From: Actinomarinicola tropica
GTDB lineage: Bacteria; Actinomycetota; Acidimicrobiia; Acidimicrobiales; SKKL01
DNA length: 64,000 nt
Direction of reading: 5' to 3'
Assembly: GCF_009650215.1 (NCBI RefSeq)
Contig: NZ_CP045851.1
Coordinates: forward strand, 2,073,001-2,137,000
In this document: positions 1 to 8,040 of the stretch, in pieces
Layout of the letters: every line of letters begins with the position of its first letter
Numbering within the stretch: position 1 is the first letter of the stretch
Program-made: the position numbers and the translations under genes
Notes under the pieces: generated by a model
Seen by the model: the letters and a program-made list of their open reading frames with translations, nothing else
Database searches by the model: none
What the model was told of the DNA's origin: nothing

Positions 1-433
1 CACCTTCCCCCTGATCGAGGGGGTCGAGGACGCGCACATCCTCTTCGACATCGTGTTCTTCATCGTCTTGACCTCGGTGCTCGTCCAGGGCACGACGATC
101 CCCTTCGTGGCCCGGCTGCTCGGGGTGGCGAAGCCGATGGAGACCCGCACGCCCTGGCCTCTCGTGGCCGCCGAGGTCAACGATCCCGGGGCAGCGCTGC
201 AGGAGCTCGAGGTCCCCGAGTCCTCGCTCGCCACCGGCCGGTCCATCGTGGAGCTCGGGCTCCCCACTGGCACGATGATCGTGCTCATCGAGCACGACCA
301 GGCCTTCGCCGTCCCCACGGGTGCCACGCGGCTGCGCGAGGGCGATCGGCTGCTCGTCATCGGCTCGGACGAGGGCGTCCAGGTCCTCCGCTCGCTGCTC
401 GAGCCGCTCGACGACCTGGCGGGTGGGTCGTGA
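1..433 (+). CDS. K+/H+ (CPA1-type) antiporter, C-terminal fragment
   Basis: The reading frame is open from the window edge, so this is only the last ~143 residues of a larger gene. It begins in the final membrane helices (a hydrophobic stretch around FFIVLTSVLVQGTTIPFVA) and continues into a cytoplasmic tail of about 85 residues. That tail ends in a TrkA-C/RCK-C-like fold (MIVLIEHDQAFAVPTG, then LREGDRLLVIGSDEGV). This arrangement is typical of NhaP2/CvrA-type potassium/proton antiporters of the inner membrane, where the RCK-C domain senses a ligand. The stop overlaps the GTG of the next gene (GTGA), so the two are probably co-translated. Family assignment is good; ion specificity cannot be read from the fragment. 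Confidence 0.8.
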   Translation, partial: TFPLIEGVEDAHILFDIVFFIVLTSVLVQGTTIPFVARLLGVAKPMETRTPWPLVAAEVNDPGAALQELEVPESSLATGRSIVELGLPTGTMIVLIEHDQAFAVPTGATRLREGDRLLVIGSDEGVQVLRSLLEPLDDLAGGS

Positions 434-1899
434 AGGTCGCCGTCCTCGGTGCGACCGGCTACGTCGGCGGGCGGCTCGTCCCCGAGCTGCTCGCGGCGGG
501 GCACGAGGTCCGTTGCCTGGCTCGTCGTCCCGAGCGGCTCGTCGGCGTGCCGTGGCACGGCGAGGTCGAGGTGGTCACCGCCGACGTCCTCGACCGCGAC
601 TCCCTCGACGACGCCTTCGCCGGCATCGACGTCGTCGTCTACCTCATCCACGCCATGGGGTCGACGGGCGACTTCGCCGACGCGGACCGCCAGGGTGCTC
701 GCCACACCGCCGAGGCCGCGGCGGCAGCCGGCGTGTCCCGCATCGTCTACCTGGGCGGACTCGGCGAGGACGAGGCCGAGGGCCGGCTGTCCCGACACCT
801 CGCCAGCCGGCACGAGGTCGGCGACGTCCTGGCCGCCGGCTCCGTGCCGGTCACCGAGCTGCGGGCCGCGATCATCATCGGGTCCGGATCGGCATCGTTC
901 GAGATGCTGCGCAACCTCGTCGAGGTGCTCCCCGTCATGGTGGTGCCCCGCTGGGTGAGCCGGACCCGGTGCCAGCCGATCGCGATCGCCGACGTGCTCC
1001 ACCACCTCGTCGCGGCGGTCGAGGGGATCGAGGAGGGGTCGCACGTCTACGAGATCGGCGGCCCGGACGTGCTCACGTACCGGGAGATGATGGACCGCTA
1101 CGCGGCGATCGCCGGCCTGCGCCACCGGACGGTCCTCACGGTGCCGTTGCTCACGCCCCGGCTCTCGTCCCACTGGGTCAACCTGGTCACGCCCCTGCCG
1201 TACGGCCTCGCCCGGCCCCTCGTCGACTCCCTCGTGAACGACGTCGTCGTCAGCCCCGAGCGGGACATCCGCAGGGTGGTCGACCACGTGCCGTTCACCC
1301 TCGACGAAGCGATCGAGCGGGCCCTGGCCCGGGTGCAGGACCTCGCGATCACCACCAGCTGGATGGACAGCGCGCCGGGCGGCGCCGCGAGCCCCATGCC
1401 GCAGGACCCGGACTGGGCCGGCGGCACCGTGTACGAGGACCGGCGCGAGGTCGTCACCGACGCCGGCGCCGGGGACGTCTTCGCCGTCGTGTCGGGGATC
1501 GGCGGGCGTCGCGGCTGGTACGTCGCCGGGCCCCTCTGGTCGATCCGCGGCGCCCTCGACAAGCTCGTCGGGGGCGTCGGCATGCGGCGCGGCCGACGAC
1601 ACCCCGACGAGCTGCGCGTCGGCGATGCCCTCGACTTCTTCCGCGTCGAGGCCATCGAGCAGCCGTCGCTCCTCCGCCTGCGCGCCGAGATGAAGGTGCC
1701 CGGGGACGCCTGGCTCGAGTGGCGGATCGACGCGGACGACGAGGGACGCACGCGCCTGTGCCAGCTGGCGCGCTTCCACCCGCGCGGGGTCGCCGGTCGT
1801 GCCTACTGGTGGGGCCTGCTCCCCATCCACGCCGTCATCTGGCAGCGGCTCGCCGAGCGACTCGTCCGCGCCGCCGAGGAGCGCGCCGCCCACCGCTGA
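430..1899 (+). CDS. Atypical SDR NAD(P)-binding protein with DUF2867 domain
   Basis: A protein of 489 residues. The N-terminal half is a Rossmann fold with the nucleotide-binding motif GATGYVGGR at residues 7-15. It resembles atypical (NmrA/YwnB-like) short-chain dehydrogenases: no YxxxK catalytic pair is evident where the active site would be (YLGGLGEDEAEG). The C-terminal ~150 residues (from about EDRREVVTDAG) look like DUF2867, a domain commonly fused to such SDRs. Substrate is unknown. The GTG start overlaps the antiporter stop by 4 nt, suggesting one transcript. The convergent cytidine deaminase gene ends 6 nt away. Confidence 0.85.
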   Translation: MKVAVLGATGYVGGRLVPELLAAGHEVRCLARRPERLVGVPWHGEVEVVTADVLDRDSLDDAFAGIDVVVYLIHAMGSTGDFADADRQGARHTAEAAAAAGVSRIVYLGGLGEDEAEGRLSRHLASRHEVGDVLAAGSVPVTELRAAIIIGSGSASFEMLRNLVEVLPVMVVPRWVSRTRCQPIAIADVLHHLVAAVEGIEEGSHVYEIGGPDVLTYREMMDRYAAIAGLRHRTVLTVPLLTPRLSSHWVNLVTPLPYGLARPLVDSLVNDVVVSPERDIRRVVDHVPFTLDEAIERALARVQDLAITTSWMDSAPGGAASPMPQDPDWAGGTVYEDRREVVTDAGAGDVFAVVSGIGGRRGWYVAGPLWSIRGALDKLVGGVGMRRGRRHPDELRVGDALDFFRVEAIEQPSLLRLRAEMKVPGDAWLEWRIDADDEGRTRLCQLARFHPRGVAGRAYWWGLLPIHAVIWQRLAERLVRAAEERAAHR

Positions 1900-1905
1900 G
1901 CCGGC

Positions 1906-2298
1906 TCACCCCTTCCGGGGCCCACGGGGCAGCAGGTCCCGCAGGGTCGCGGACTCCTCGTCGCCCTCGGGTGTGGCGGCGGTGACCTCGAGGTCCGGTC
2001 CGCCGAGCTCCAGCGCCACCTGGAGGCACGCCCCGCACGGCATCGTGATGCGCCCGTCGGTCCGCGGCGCCACCAGCACGAGGCGCTCGGGGCGGGCGCC
2101 GGCGGCGACGCTCGCGAACAGCGCCGCCCGCTCCGCGCACATCGCGAGCCCGAGCGAGACGTTCTCGACGAGCGCGCCCGTGAGCACCTCGCCGGCGTCG
2201 GTCCGCACCGCGGCGCCCATGCGGAAGCCGGAGTACGGCGCGTAGGCGCGCTCGCGCGCCTGGGCGGCAGCGGCGATCAGCGCGTCGTCGGCAGCCAT
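1906..2298 (-). CDS. cdd: Cytidine deaminase
   Basis: 130 residues, the normal size for homotetrameric cytidine deaminase, which hydrolyses (deoxy)cytidine to (deoxy)uridine in pyrimidine salvage. Visible signatures are AYAPYSGFRMGAA near the N-terminus, ENVSLGLAMCAERAA (first zinc Cys plus the catalytic Glu) and PCGACLQV (the other two zinc Cys). The usual Arg/Gln after PCGAC is Leu-Gln here. Longer upstream starts exist in this frame but are low-complexity Arg-rich readings; the ATG at 2298 overlaps the stop of the upstream gene (ATGA), which decides the start. Confidence 0.93.
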   Translation of the reverse strand: MAADDALIAAAAQARERAYAPYSGFRMGAAVRTDAGEVLTGALVENVSLGLAMCAERAALFASVAAGARPERLVLVAPRTDGRITMPCGACLQVALELGGPDLEVTAATPEGDEESATLRDLLPRGPRKG

Positions 2299-2801
2299 CA
2301 GCCGATCCGGTCCACGCCGTGGTCGCCGGTGTCGCCCTGCCCCGACCCGAGGGCGGCGGTCGCCATCTTCCAGAGGCGCACCAGGCGGTTGTCGGCCGAC
2401 TCCCACCAGGCGAGGGTGTCGACGTGGACGGCCAGGGCCGCCAGCCGCGGATCGTTCGCGCCCTCGAACCAGGCCTCGGCGAAGGGCGTCCACAGCTCGT
2501 CGATGCGCGACCGGTCCTCGACCAGCTCCGCCCGACCGGACGTGGAGAACCAGGTGCCGTCGGACATGTCGTTGCCGCTGATCGACGCCGCCCCTCCCCC
2601 GCGGACCTGCCCGATCCAGTCGGCCGTGCCGTCGACGAGGAACCAGCAGGTCCCCGCGTCGTCGACGTCGAGCACCGTGAGCGGGCGTCCCTCGAGCTGC
2701 GGCAGCGCCGACGAGGTGTCGGCGGTGGTGAGCATCACCACCCGCTGATCGGTCGCCAGCGCCTTCAGGTGCTGGACGGGGTCATGGTCGTGGTCAGCCA
2801 T
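2298..2801 (-). CDS. Pyridoxamine 5'-phosphate oxidase-like (general stress) protein
   Basis: 167 residues from the ATG at 2801. The split-barrel flavin-binding type is suggested by the pattern of a short N-terminal helix (DPVQHLKALATDQRVVMLTT), a strand with CWFLVDGTADWIGQV, then WFSTSGRAELVEDRSRIDELW. The last part resembles the general-stress/PNPOx family 26 proteins that bind FMN or F420 rather than act in vitamin B6 synthesis. The C-terminal region keeps WWESADNRLVRLWKMATAAL, a common ending of that family. It is the first gene of a two-gene unit with cdd (4-nt overlap). Exact substrate is unknown. Confidence 0.8.
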   Translation of the reverse strand: MADHDHDPVQHLKALATDQRVVMLTTADTSSALPQLEGRPLTVLDVDDAGTCWFLVDGTADWIGQVRGGGAASISGNDMSDGTWFSTSGRAELVEDRSRIDELWTPFAEAWFEGANDPRLAALAVHVDTLAWWESADNRLVRLWKMATAALGSGQGDTGDHGVDRIG

Positions 2802-2876
2802 GCGCGGACCCGTACCCGCCGGCACCGGTCCGCGACACCTTCCCGCCGGCGCGCCCCGTCGTGCACACTGGTCGTC

Positions 2877-3188
2877 GTGGATCGCCGACGGATCACCGCC
2901 GAGGACGTCGCCGCCACCGAGGCCCTGGCCGGGTGGACGGTCGACGGCGAGCTGCTGCGCGCCGAGCTGCGCCTCCCGTCCTTCGCCGTCGCCGGCCGGC
3001 TCGTCGCCGCGGTGGCCGAGCTCGCCGATGCCCACGACCACCACCCGGACCTCTCGCTCGCCTACCCGGGCGTCGTGACGGTCGAGCTGACGAGCCACGA
3101 CGTCGGCCACCTCACACCGCGGGACCTCGACCTCGCGACCGAAATCGCCGCCCGCGCCGCGGCGATGGGCGCCGAGCCGGCGTCCTGA
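2877..3188 (+). CDS. 4a-hydroxytetrahydrobiopterin dehydratase (PCD/DCoH family)
   Basis: 103 residues from a GTG at 2877, the usual length of pterin-4a-carbinolamine dehydratase. The family signature is clear: ADAHDHHPDLSLAYPGVVTVEL, where the His cluster forms the active site, followed by LTSHDVGHLTPRDLDLA. The enzyme recycles the pterin cofactor after aromatic amino acid hydroxylation. In bacteria lacking such hydroxylases its role is unclear. It stands alone, divergent from the stress-protein gene (75 nt between starts) and convergent with the HxlR regulator. Confidence 0.88.
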   Translation: MDRRRITAEDVAATEALAGWTVDGELLRAELRLPSFAVAGRLVAAVAELADAHDHHPDLSLAYPGVVTVELTSHDVGHLTPRDLDLATEIAARAAAMGAEPAS

Positions 3189-3198
3189 GCCCCCGCCG

Positions 3199-3900
3199 CT
3201 AGTCGAGGACGGGCACCCGCTCGAGCCGGGCCCGCGTCGCCTCGGCGAAGGAGCTCCACGTGAACCAGCGGGGGACCTCCCGCACCAGCCGGGGCGGACC
3301 GTCGACGGTGATCGCACCATCGGCGACCGCCTCGCCCCACGAGCGGAACCCCTGGAACACCTCGCCGATCACCGGCGTCGAGGTGGTCACGACGACGTCG
3401 ACGTCGAACCCCGGGTGCTGGACGCACACCGACACCTCGCCGCGGTCGAACACCATCCAGAGCACGATCCGCTGCGGCGCGGTGTGGCGCACCTCGAGGA
3501 CGACCCGACCGGCAGGGAGCGCGTCGACGTCGATCTGGCGGTGCATCCACCACATCAGCGTCACCGCGTCGACCTCGTGCGGGCGGATCTCGTCGAAGAG
3601 CCACTCGACGGCCCAACGCCCCATGGCGTCGATGACCGACTCCAGGTCACGACCGGACGGCGAGAGGTGGTACTCCCGCCCTCGTCCGGTGGTGGAGGGC
3701 ACGGTGTCGACGACGCCCTTGCGCTCCAGGTGGCGGAGGCGCTGGGTGAGCAGGGAACGGGAGATCCCGGGCAAGCCGCGCGCGATGTCGTTGAAGCGGG
3801 TGTTGCCCATCAGCAGCTCGCGCATGATGAGCGGCGTCCACCGGTCGGCGATCACCTCGGTCGCGAGCGAGATGGGGCAGAACCGTTCGTAGTCGGGCAC
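3199..3900 (-). CDS. HxlR-family transcriptional regulator with C-terminal SCP2-like domain
   Basis: 233 residues if started at the GTG at 3900 (VPDYERFCPIS). Residues ~5-100 are a winged helix of HxlR type: FCPISLATEVIADRWTPLIMRELL, then ISRSLLTQRLRHLERKGVV as recognition helix and GREYHLSPSGRDL as wing. The remaining ~130 residues look like the SCP2 sterol-carrier-like domain often attached to these regulators, a likely pocket for a hydrophobic ligand. An ATG at 4020 is in frame, but it would place the candidate operator inside the coding region and overlap the divergent gene, so the GTG is preferred. It probably controls the neighbouring acyl-CoA dehydrogenase. Confidence 0.85.
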   Translation of the reverse strand: MPDYERFCPISLATEVIADRWTPLIMRELLMGNTRFNDIARGLPGISRSLLTQRLRHLERKGVVDTVPSTTGRGREYHLSPSGRDLESVIDAMGRWAVEWLFDEIRPHEVDAVTLMWWMHRQIDVDALPAGRVVLEVRHTAPQRIVLWMVFDRGEVSVCVQHPGFDVDVVVTTSTPVIGEVFQGFRSWGEAVADGAITVDGPPRLVREVPRWFTWSSFAEATRARLERVPVLD

Positions 3901-3938
3901 CGGCGGATCGTCGCGCCGCCCGCGCGTCGTGGGTAGTC

Positions 3939-3969
3939 CAGGATCTGTACCGGCCGGGTCCAGATCCTG
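3939..3969. promoter_or_regulatory. Candidate operator between HxlR regulator and acyl-CoA dehydrogenase
   Basis: A perfect 9-bp inverted repeat, CAGGATCTG at 3939-3947 and CAGATCCTG at 3961-3969, separated by 13 bp (centres 22 bp apart, about two helical turns). It lies between the divergent starts at 3900 and 4008. Dyad geometry and position fit a binding site for the dimeric HxlR regulator controlling both genes. Binding is inferred. Confidence 0.6.
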
Positions 3970-4007
3970 CACTAGGTGCGCACGCCGGCGGTTCGTACGT
4001 TCCAGCG

Positions 4008-5168
4008 ATGACACAGACACTGGACCCCACCACCCCCTCGACGGCGAGCGACGACCACCTCACGCTGGCCCGCTCGCTCGGCCCCACCCTCGCCGCCCAC
4101 GCCGCCGTCCACGACGAGGACGGCACCTTCGTCGAGGAGTCCGTCAGCGCCCTGCGCCGGAGCGGTCTCCTCGCCCTGGCCGTCCCGACCGAGCTCGGCG
4201 GTCTCGGCGCCACCGTCGCCGAGGTCGCCGCCGTCCAGCGCGAGCTCGCCCGCCACTGCGGCTCCACCGCACTCGCCACGGCGATGCACCAGCACGTCAC
4301 GTGCTTCACCGCGTGGCGGTGGCGTCGGGGGCTCCCCGGGGCCGAGGCGACCCTGCGTCGCGTCGCCGAGGAGGGCATCCTGCTCGTGTCGACCGGCGGC
4401 GCCGACCTCACCCACCCGCGCGGCGAGGCCCGCCGGGTCGACGGCGGCTACCTGGTGAGCGGGCGGAAGATCTTCGCCAGCCAGTCGTCCGTCGGCACGG
4501 CCATGTCGACGATGTTCGCCGTCGACGACCCCGATGCCGGCCGGCGCGTGCTCAACATGTCGGTGCCGCTCGCGGCCGAGGGCGTCTCCGTGCTCGACAA
4601 CTGGGACAGCCTCGGCATGCGGGGCACAGCCAGCAACGACGTGGTCCTCGAGGACGTCTTCGTGCCCGACGAGCGGGTCCTCGCCGATCGACCCCACGGC
4701 GTGGTCGATCCGCCGCTGCAGGTGATCCTCAGCATCGCCATCCCGATCATCTCCGCCGTCTACCTCGGCGTCGCGGAGGCGGCGGAGCGGGCGGCCATCG
4801 AGGCGGTCACGTCGACACCTCGGGCCGACGATCCGTTCGTCCAGCGCCAGGTCGGGTTGATGGCCCACCACCTGCGCACGGCGACGTGGGCCCTGGACGG
4901 CGCGCTGGGCGCGGTGGGCGACGACCCTGCGCCGTCGGTCGACGTGCTCGACGCCGTGATGGTCGCCAAGCGGACCGTGGCCGAGGCCGCCGTCGCCGTC
5001 TGCGACCTGGCGATGGACGTCGCCGGCGGGTCCGCCTTCTCACGCGGCACGGTGATCGAGCGCTGCTACCGCGACGTCCGGGCCGTCCGCTTCCACCCGT
5101 TCACCCCGGAGCGGTCCCTGCTGCACTCCGGGCGCCTGCGGCTCGGGCTCCCGGTCGACGTGATCTGA
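4008..5168 (+). CDS. Acyl-CoA dehydrogenase family flavoprotein
   Basis: 386 residues, the usual length for FAD-dependent acyl-CoA dehydrogenases. The N-terminal helical domain (LRRSGLLALAVPTELGGLGA), the middle beta domain (SGRKIFASQSSVGTAM, then DNWDSLGMRGTASNDVVLEDV) and the C-terminal four-helix domain (CDLAMDVAGGSAFSRG, then RCYRDVRAVRFHP) are all recognisable. The usual catalytic Glu cannot be assigned confidently by eye. The GTASNDV pattern resembles the DszC/monooxygenase-like subgroup as much as fatty-acid beta-oxidation enzymes, so the reaction is uncertain. It is divergent from the HxlR regulator, with a palindromic site between them. Confidence 0.87.
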   Translation: MTQTLDPTTPSTASDDHLTLARSLGPTLAAHAAVHDEDGTFVEESVSALRRSGLLALAVPTELGGLGATVAEVAAVQRELARHCGSTALATAMHQHVTCFTAWRWRRGLPGAEATLRRVAEEGILLVSTGGADLTHPRGEARRVDGGYLVSGRKIFASQSSVGTAMSTMFAVDDPDAGRRVLNMSVPLAAEGVSVLDNWDSLGMRGTASNDVVLEDVFVPDERVLADRPHGVVDPPLQVILSIAIPIISAVYLGVAEAAERAAIEAVTSTPRADDPFVQRQVGLMAHHLRTATWALDGALGAVGDDPAPSVDVLDAVMVAKRTVAEAAVAVCDLAMDVAGGSAFSRGTVIERCYRDVRAVRFHPFTPERSLLHSGRLRLGLPVDVI

Positions 5169-5244
5169 CGTATCACCCGGGCGGTCGTGCGCTCCTGATC
5201 TCCGGGCGGGACACCCCCGCTCCGGAGCAGCGAAGGAGCCAGCC

Positions 5245-5484
5245 ATGGCCGACACCCTCACCCTGGATCGCGACACGATCATGCGGACCGCCGCCCTCCA
5301 GCGCCCCGTCCGGGTGACCCTCCCCGCTCGGGCCGCCTACGACTTCGACACCTTCGTCAAGGTCCAGCGCGACATCTTCGACCGGCTCGGGCACTCGATG
5401 TGCGTCAGCGGCTTCGACATCCGCTGGGGCTTCGAGGACGACTTCGTCGTCAACGAGAAGCTCGAGATCCTCGTCAGGGGATGA
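5245..5484 (+). CDS. Small single-cysteine protein coupled to a DUF692/MNIO enzyme
   Basis: 79 residues with a good ribosome site (GAAGGAG about 9 nt before the ATG). No known domain recognised. It is mostly charged and polar, with one cysteine at residue 53 in HSMCVSGFDIRWGFEDD. Its stop overlaps the start of the DUF692 gene (ATGA), so the two products are made together. Small proteins beside DUF692 enzymes are often the peptide substrate (as with MbnA/MbnB and TglA/TglH), so this is a candidate precursor with Cys53 as a possible modification site. It could instead be a small partner subunit. Confidence 0.75.
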   Translation: MADTLTLDRDTIMRTAALQRPVRVTLPARAAYDFDTFVKVQRDIFDRLGHSMCVSGFDIRWGFEDDFVVNEKLEILVRG

Positions 5485-6956
5485 CCGTCCTCCCCGAGCG
5501 CGGCGTCGGGGTGATCCACGCCCCCGGCCTCGAGCCGCTCCTCGAGGCCGGGGGCGACCTCATCGACGTCGTCGAGATCGAGCCCCAGACGTTCTGGTTC
5601 GGCGGCGCCACCGTCGGCGACCTGGCCGCACCGGCCCGACGGATGATCGAGGCCGCGGGTCTCGACGAGCGGCCGGCGCTGGTGCACGGCGTCGGCGCAC
5701 CGATCGGCGGGACCATCCCGCCCACGGACGCCGACGTGGCGAATCTGGCCGCCGTCACCGACCTGCTGGACAGCGCGTGGGTCAGCGAGCACCTCAGCTT
5801 CAACCACGTCCACCTCGACGGGTCCGTCGCGGCGACGGGACTGATGCTGCCGCCGGTCCAGACCGACGAGAGCGCGTTGCTCGCTGCGACGTCGATCGCC
5901 TCGGTCCGGGGCGGGCTCGGCCGTCCCTTCGCCTTCGAGACCGGCGTCAACTACCTCGCCCCTCGGCCCGACGAGGTGCCCGACGGCGTGTGGTGGCGGA
6001 CGATCGCCGAGGCTGCCGACTGCGGCATCCTCCTCGACCTGCACAACGTGTGGTGCAACGCCCGCAACGGGCGCCAGGCACTCGACGAGCTGTTCGACGA
6101 CCTGCCGCTCGATCGGGTCTGGGAGATCCACCTCGCCGGCGGCGAGCAGGTGGACGGCATCTGGCTCGACGCCCACTCGGGGCTGGTCGACCCGGAGCTG
6201 CTGGCGATCGCCGCCGACGTCGTGGCCCACCTCCCCTCGCTGCGCGCCATCACCTTCGAGATCGTCCCGGAGTACCTGCTCGCGCGTGACGTCGCCGCCG
6301 GCGACATCCGCTCGATGCTCGAGCAGCTCCACCTGCTCTGGGATGCCCGACGCACCGCGCCGCAGGTCATCGGTGGCGGCGAGCCTCCGCCGGTCGCTCC
6401 CCCCGGCGACCTGGACGGGCTCGCCGCCGCCGAGGTGCGGCTCGCCCGGGCCGTCCTCGACCCCGACGCCGACGCCGAGCCGGGCGTGCGGGTGATGAGC
6501 CGCCTGGTCGACGCCATCCGCCGGGGGCTCACGGTGACGGTGCTGCCGCTGTCGATCCGGCTCGTGCGCCTCACCCGCGGGTCCGACGCCGTCGCGGCGG
6601 CGCTGACCGAGTGCCACCGGCGCCACACCCCCGAGCTGCACGCCGACGCCGAAGCGGCGCACGTCGCCGTCGTCCTGCGCGAGATGTACGGGTCGTCGGT
6701 GGCCCACCTGCACTCGGTGCTCGACTACGAGCTCGCACTCGTCGACCTCGCCCGCACGGGTCGGGCGCGCCCGGTCGCCTTCGCGTGCGATCCGGTCGCC
6801 CTCCTCAGCGCGCTCGGCCGCGGCGAGCTCCCCGACGACCTCTCGATCGGGGCGTTCGAGCTCGACCTCGTCGCCGACGACGCGATCACCGCAGGCTGGG
6901 GGGTTCCTCGCCCGTCCTCCCGGGTATGGCGGCACCCATGGGAGCACCAGTCCTGA
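5481..6956 (+). CDS. DUF692 / MNIO-type multinuclear iron oxygenase with C-terminal extension
   Basis: 491 residues from the ATG at 5481 (overlapping the upstream stop). Residues ~8-285 form the DUF692 TIM barrel. Ordered metal-ligand-type motifs are VHGVGAPIGG, SEHLSF (~101), FETGVNYL (~151), LLDLHNVWCNA (~182), EIHLAGG (~215), DAHSG (~230) and FEIVPEY (~258). Characterised DUF692 enzymes (MbnB, TglH) use a di- or tri-iron centre and oxygen to rearrange cysteine or other residues of ribosomal peptides. A further ~200 residues after the barrel form a helical domain not needed in the minimal enzymes. It may replace the separate substrate-presenting partner. No transporter or leader peptidase is seen nearby. 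Confidence 0.85.
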   Translation: MTVLPERGVGVIHAPGLEPLLEAGGDLIDVVEIEPQTFWFGGATVGDLAAPARRMIEAAGLDERPALVHGVGAPIGGTIPPTDADVANLAAVTDLLDSAWVSEHLSFNHVHLDGSVAATGLMLPPVQTDESALLAATSIASVRGGLGRPFAFETGVNYLAPRPDEVPDGVWWRTIAEAADCGILLDLHNVWCNARNGRQALDELFDDLPLDRVWEIHLAGGEQVDGIWLDAHSGLVDPELLAIAADVVAHLPSLRAITFEIVPEYLLARDVAAGDIRSMLEQLHLLWDARRTAPQVIGGGEPPPVAPPGDLDGLAAAEVRLARAVLDPDADAEPGVRVMSRLVDAIRRGLTVTVLPLSIRLVRLTRGSDAVAAALTECHRRHTPELHADAEAAHVAVVLREMYGSSVAHLHSVLDYELALVDLARTGRARPVAFACDPVALLSALGRGELPDDLSIGAFELDLVADDAITAGWGVPRPSSRVWRHPWEHQS

Positions 6957-8032
6957 ACGGATCGGACCGCAGCCTCGAGGAGCTGGTCGATTCCTGGGAC
7001 GGTGAGGCCACCGTGATGCGGCGGGCGCGCTCGACCGACGCGCTCATCACGATCGGCGTCCACTCCACCGCGCTCGGTCCTGCCGCGGGTGGATGCCGCA
7101 TGCGGACCTATCGCTCGTCCGCAGCTGCTGTCGAGGACGCACACCGACTGGCGACGGCGATGACCTCCAAGCTCGCGGTGTGCGGCCTTCCCTTCGGCGG
7201 CGGCAAGGCCGTCCTCGCCGTCCCGTCGATCCCCGAGGGCGACGCGCGACGCGACCTGCTGCTCGAGCTCGGCGAACTGGTCGAGAGCCTCGGCGGTCTC
7301 TACATCACCGCCCCCGACATGAACACCTCCGACGTCGACATGGACGTCGTCGCCGAGCGGACCTCGCACGTCTTCTGCCGCACCGCCGAGTCCGGGGGGT
7401 GCGGCAACCCCGCGCCCGCCACCGCGGCCGGCGTCGAAGCCGGCCTGCGGGCCGCGATCGCGCACGTCTTCGGCTCCGACGACCTGGACGGCCGGCGCGT
7501 CCTGGTCCAGGGCGTCGGCGCGGTGGGCGAGCGCCTGGCCCGTCGGCTCACCGACGACGGGGCCGACGTCGTCGTCTGCGACATCGACGAGCAGCGCGCC
7601 GACCACCTCGCTCGCCGCATCGGCGTGCGCGCGATCCCCGCGGCGGCCTGGCTCGACGAGGAGTGCGATGTGTTCGCCCCGTGCGCCGCCGGCGGCATCC
7701 TCGACGAGGGGACCATCCCGAGGCTGCGCTGCCGCCTCGTCGCCGGCGCGGCCAACAACCAGCTGCGCGAGCGGGCCGACGCCGACCGCCTCGCGGCGCG
7801 CGGCATCACCTGGGTGCCCGACTACGTCCTCAACTCCGGCGGCGTCCTCAAGGGCGTCGGCATGGAGCTGCTCCACTGGCCGCCCGAGGAGGTCGCCAAC
7901 CGACTCCAACAGGTGGGCGAGGACGTCGCGAGCCTCCTGCGCCGGGCCGACACCGAGGGGCAGACGCCGCTGGCCGTCGCCGAGACGCTGGCCTCCGATC
8001 GCATCGACGCCGCCCGCGCCACGAGGGTCTGA
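6926..8032 (+). CDS. Glu/Leu/Phe/Val dehydrogenase family enzyme (leucine/valine dehydrogenase-like)
   Basis: 368 residues from the ATG at 6926 (a second in-frame ATG at 6938 is equally possible). Size and motifs match octameric leucine/valine dehydrogenases, which oxidatively deaminate branched-chain amino acids with NAD+. The sequence shows GPAAGGCRMR, the catalytic-Lys region TSKLAVCGLPFGGGKAVL, the active-site Asp in TAPDMNTSDVDMD, GNPAPATAAGV at the domain hinge, and VQGVGAVGERLARRL as nucleotide-binding turn. The start overlaps the end of the MNIO gene by 19-31 nt, so it may share its transcript. Preferred substrate cannot be decided from the sequence. Confidence 0.9.
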   Translation: MAAPMGAPVLNGSDRSLEELVDSWDGEATVMRRARSTDALITIGVHSTALGPAAGGCRMRTYRSSAAAVEDAHRLATAMTSKLAVCGLPFGGGKAVLAVPSIPEGDARRDLLLELGELVESLGGLYITAPDMNTSDVDMDVVAERTSHVFCRTAESGGCGNPAPATAAGVEAGLRAAIAHVFGSDDLDGRRVLVQGVGAVGERLARRLTDDGADVVVCDIDEQRADHLARRIGVRAIPAAAWLDEECDVFAPCAAGGILDEGTIPRLRCRLVAGAANNQLRERADADRLAARGITWVPDYVLNSGGVLKGVGMELLHWPPEEVANRLQQVGEDVASLLRRADTEGQTPLAVAETLASDRIDAARATRV

Positions 8033-8040
8033 GCACTCCG

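Noticed and set aside
321-1985. Long Arg-rich open frames opposite or within known genes (for example 321-1985 plus, 5337-6947 minus, 26552-28039 plus)
   Set aside because: They have the low-complexity Arg/Pro/Gly composition of shifted or antisense frames in GC-rich DNA and overlap well-supported genes.
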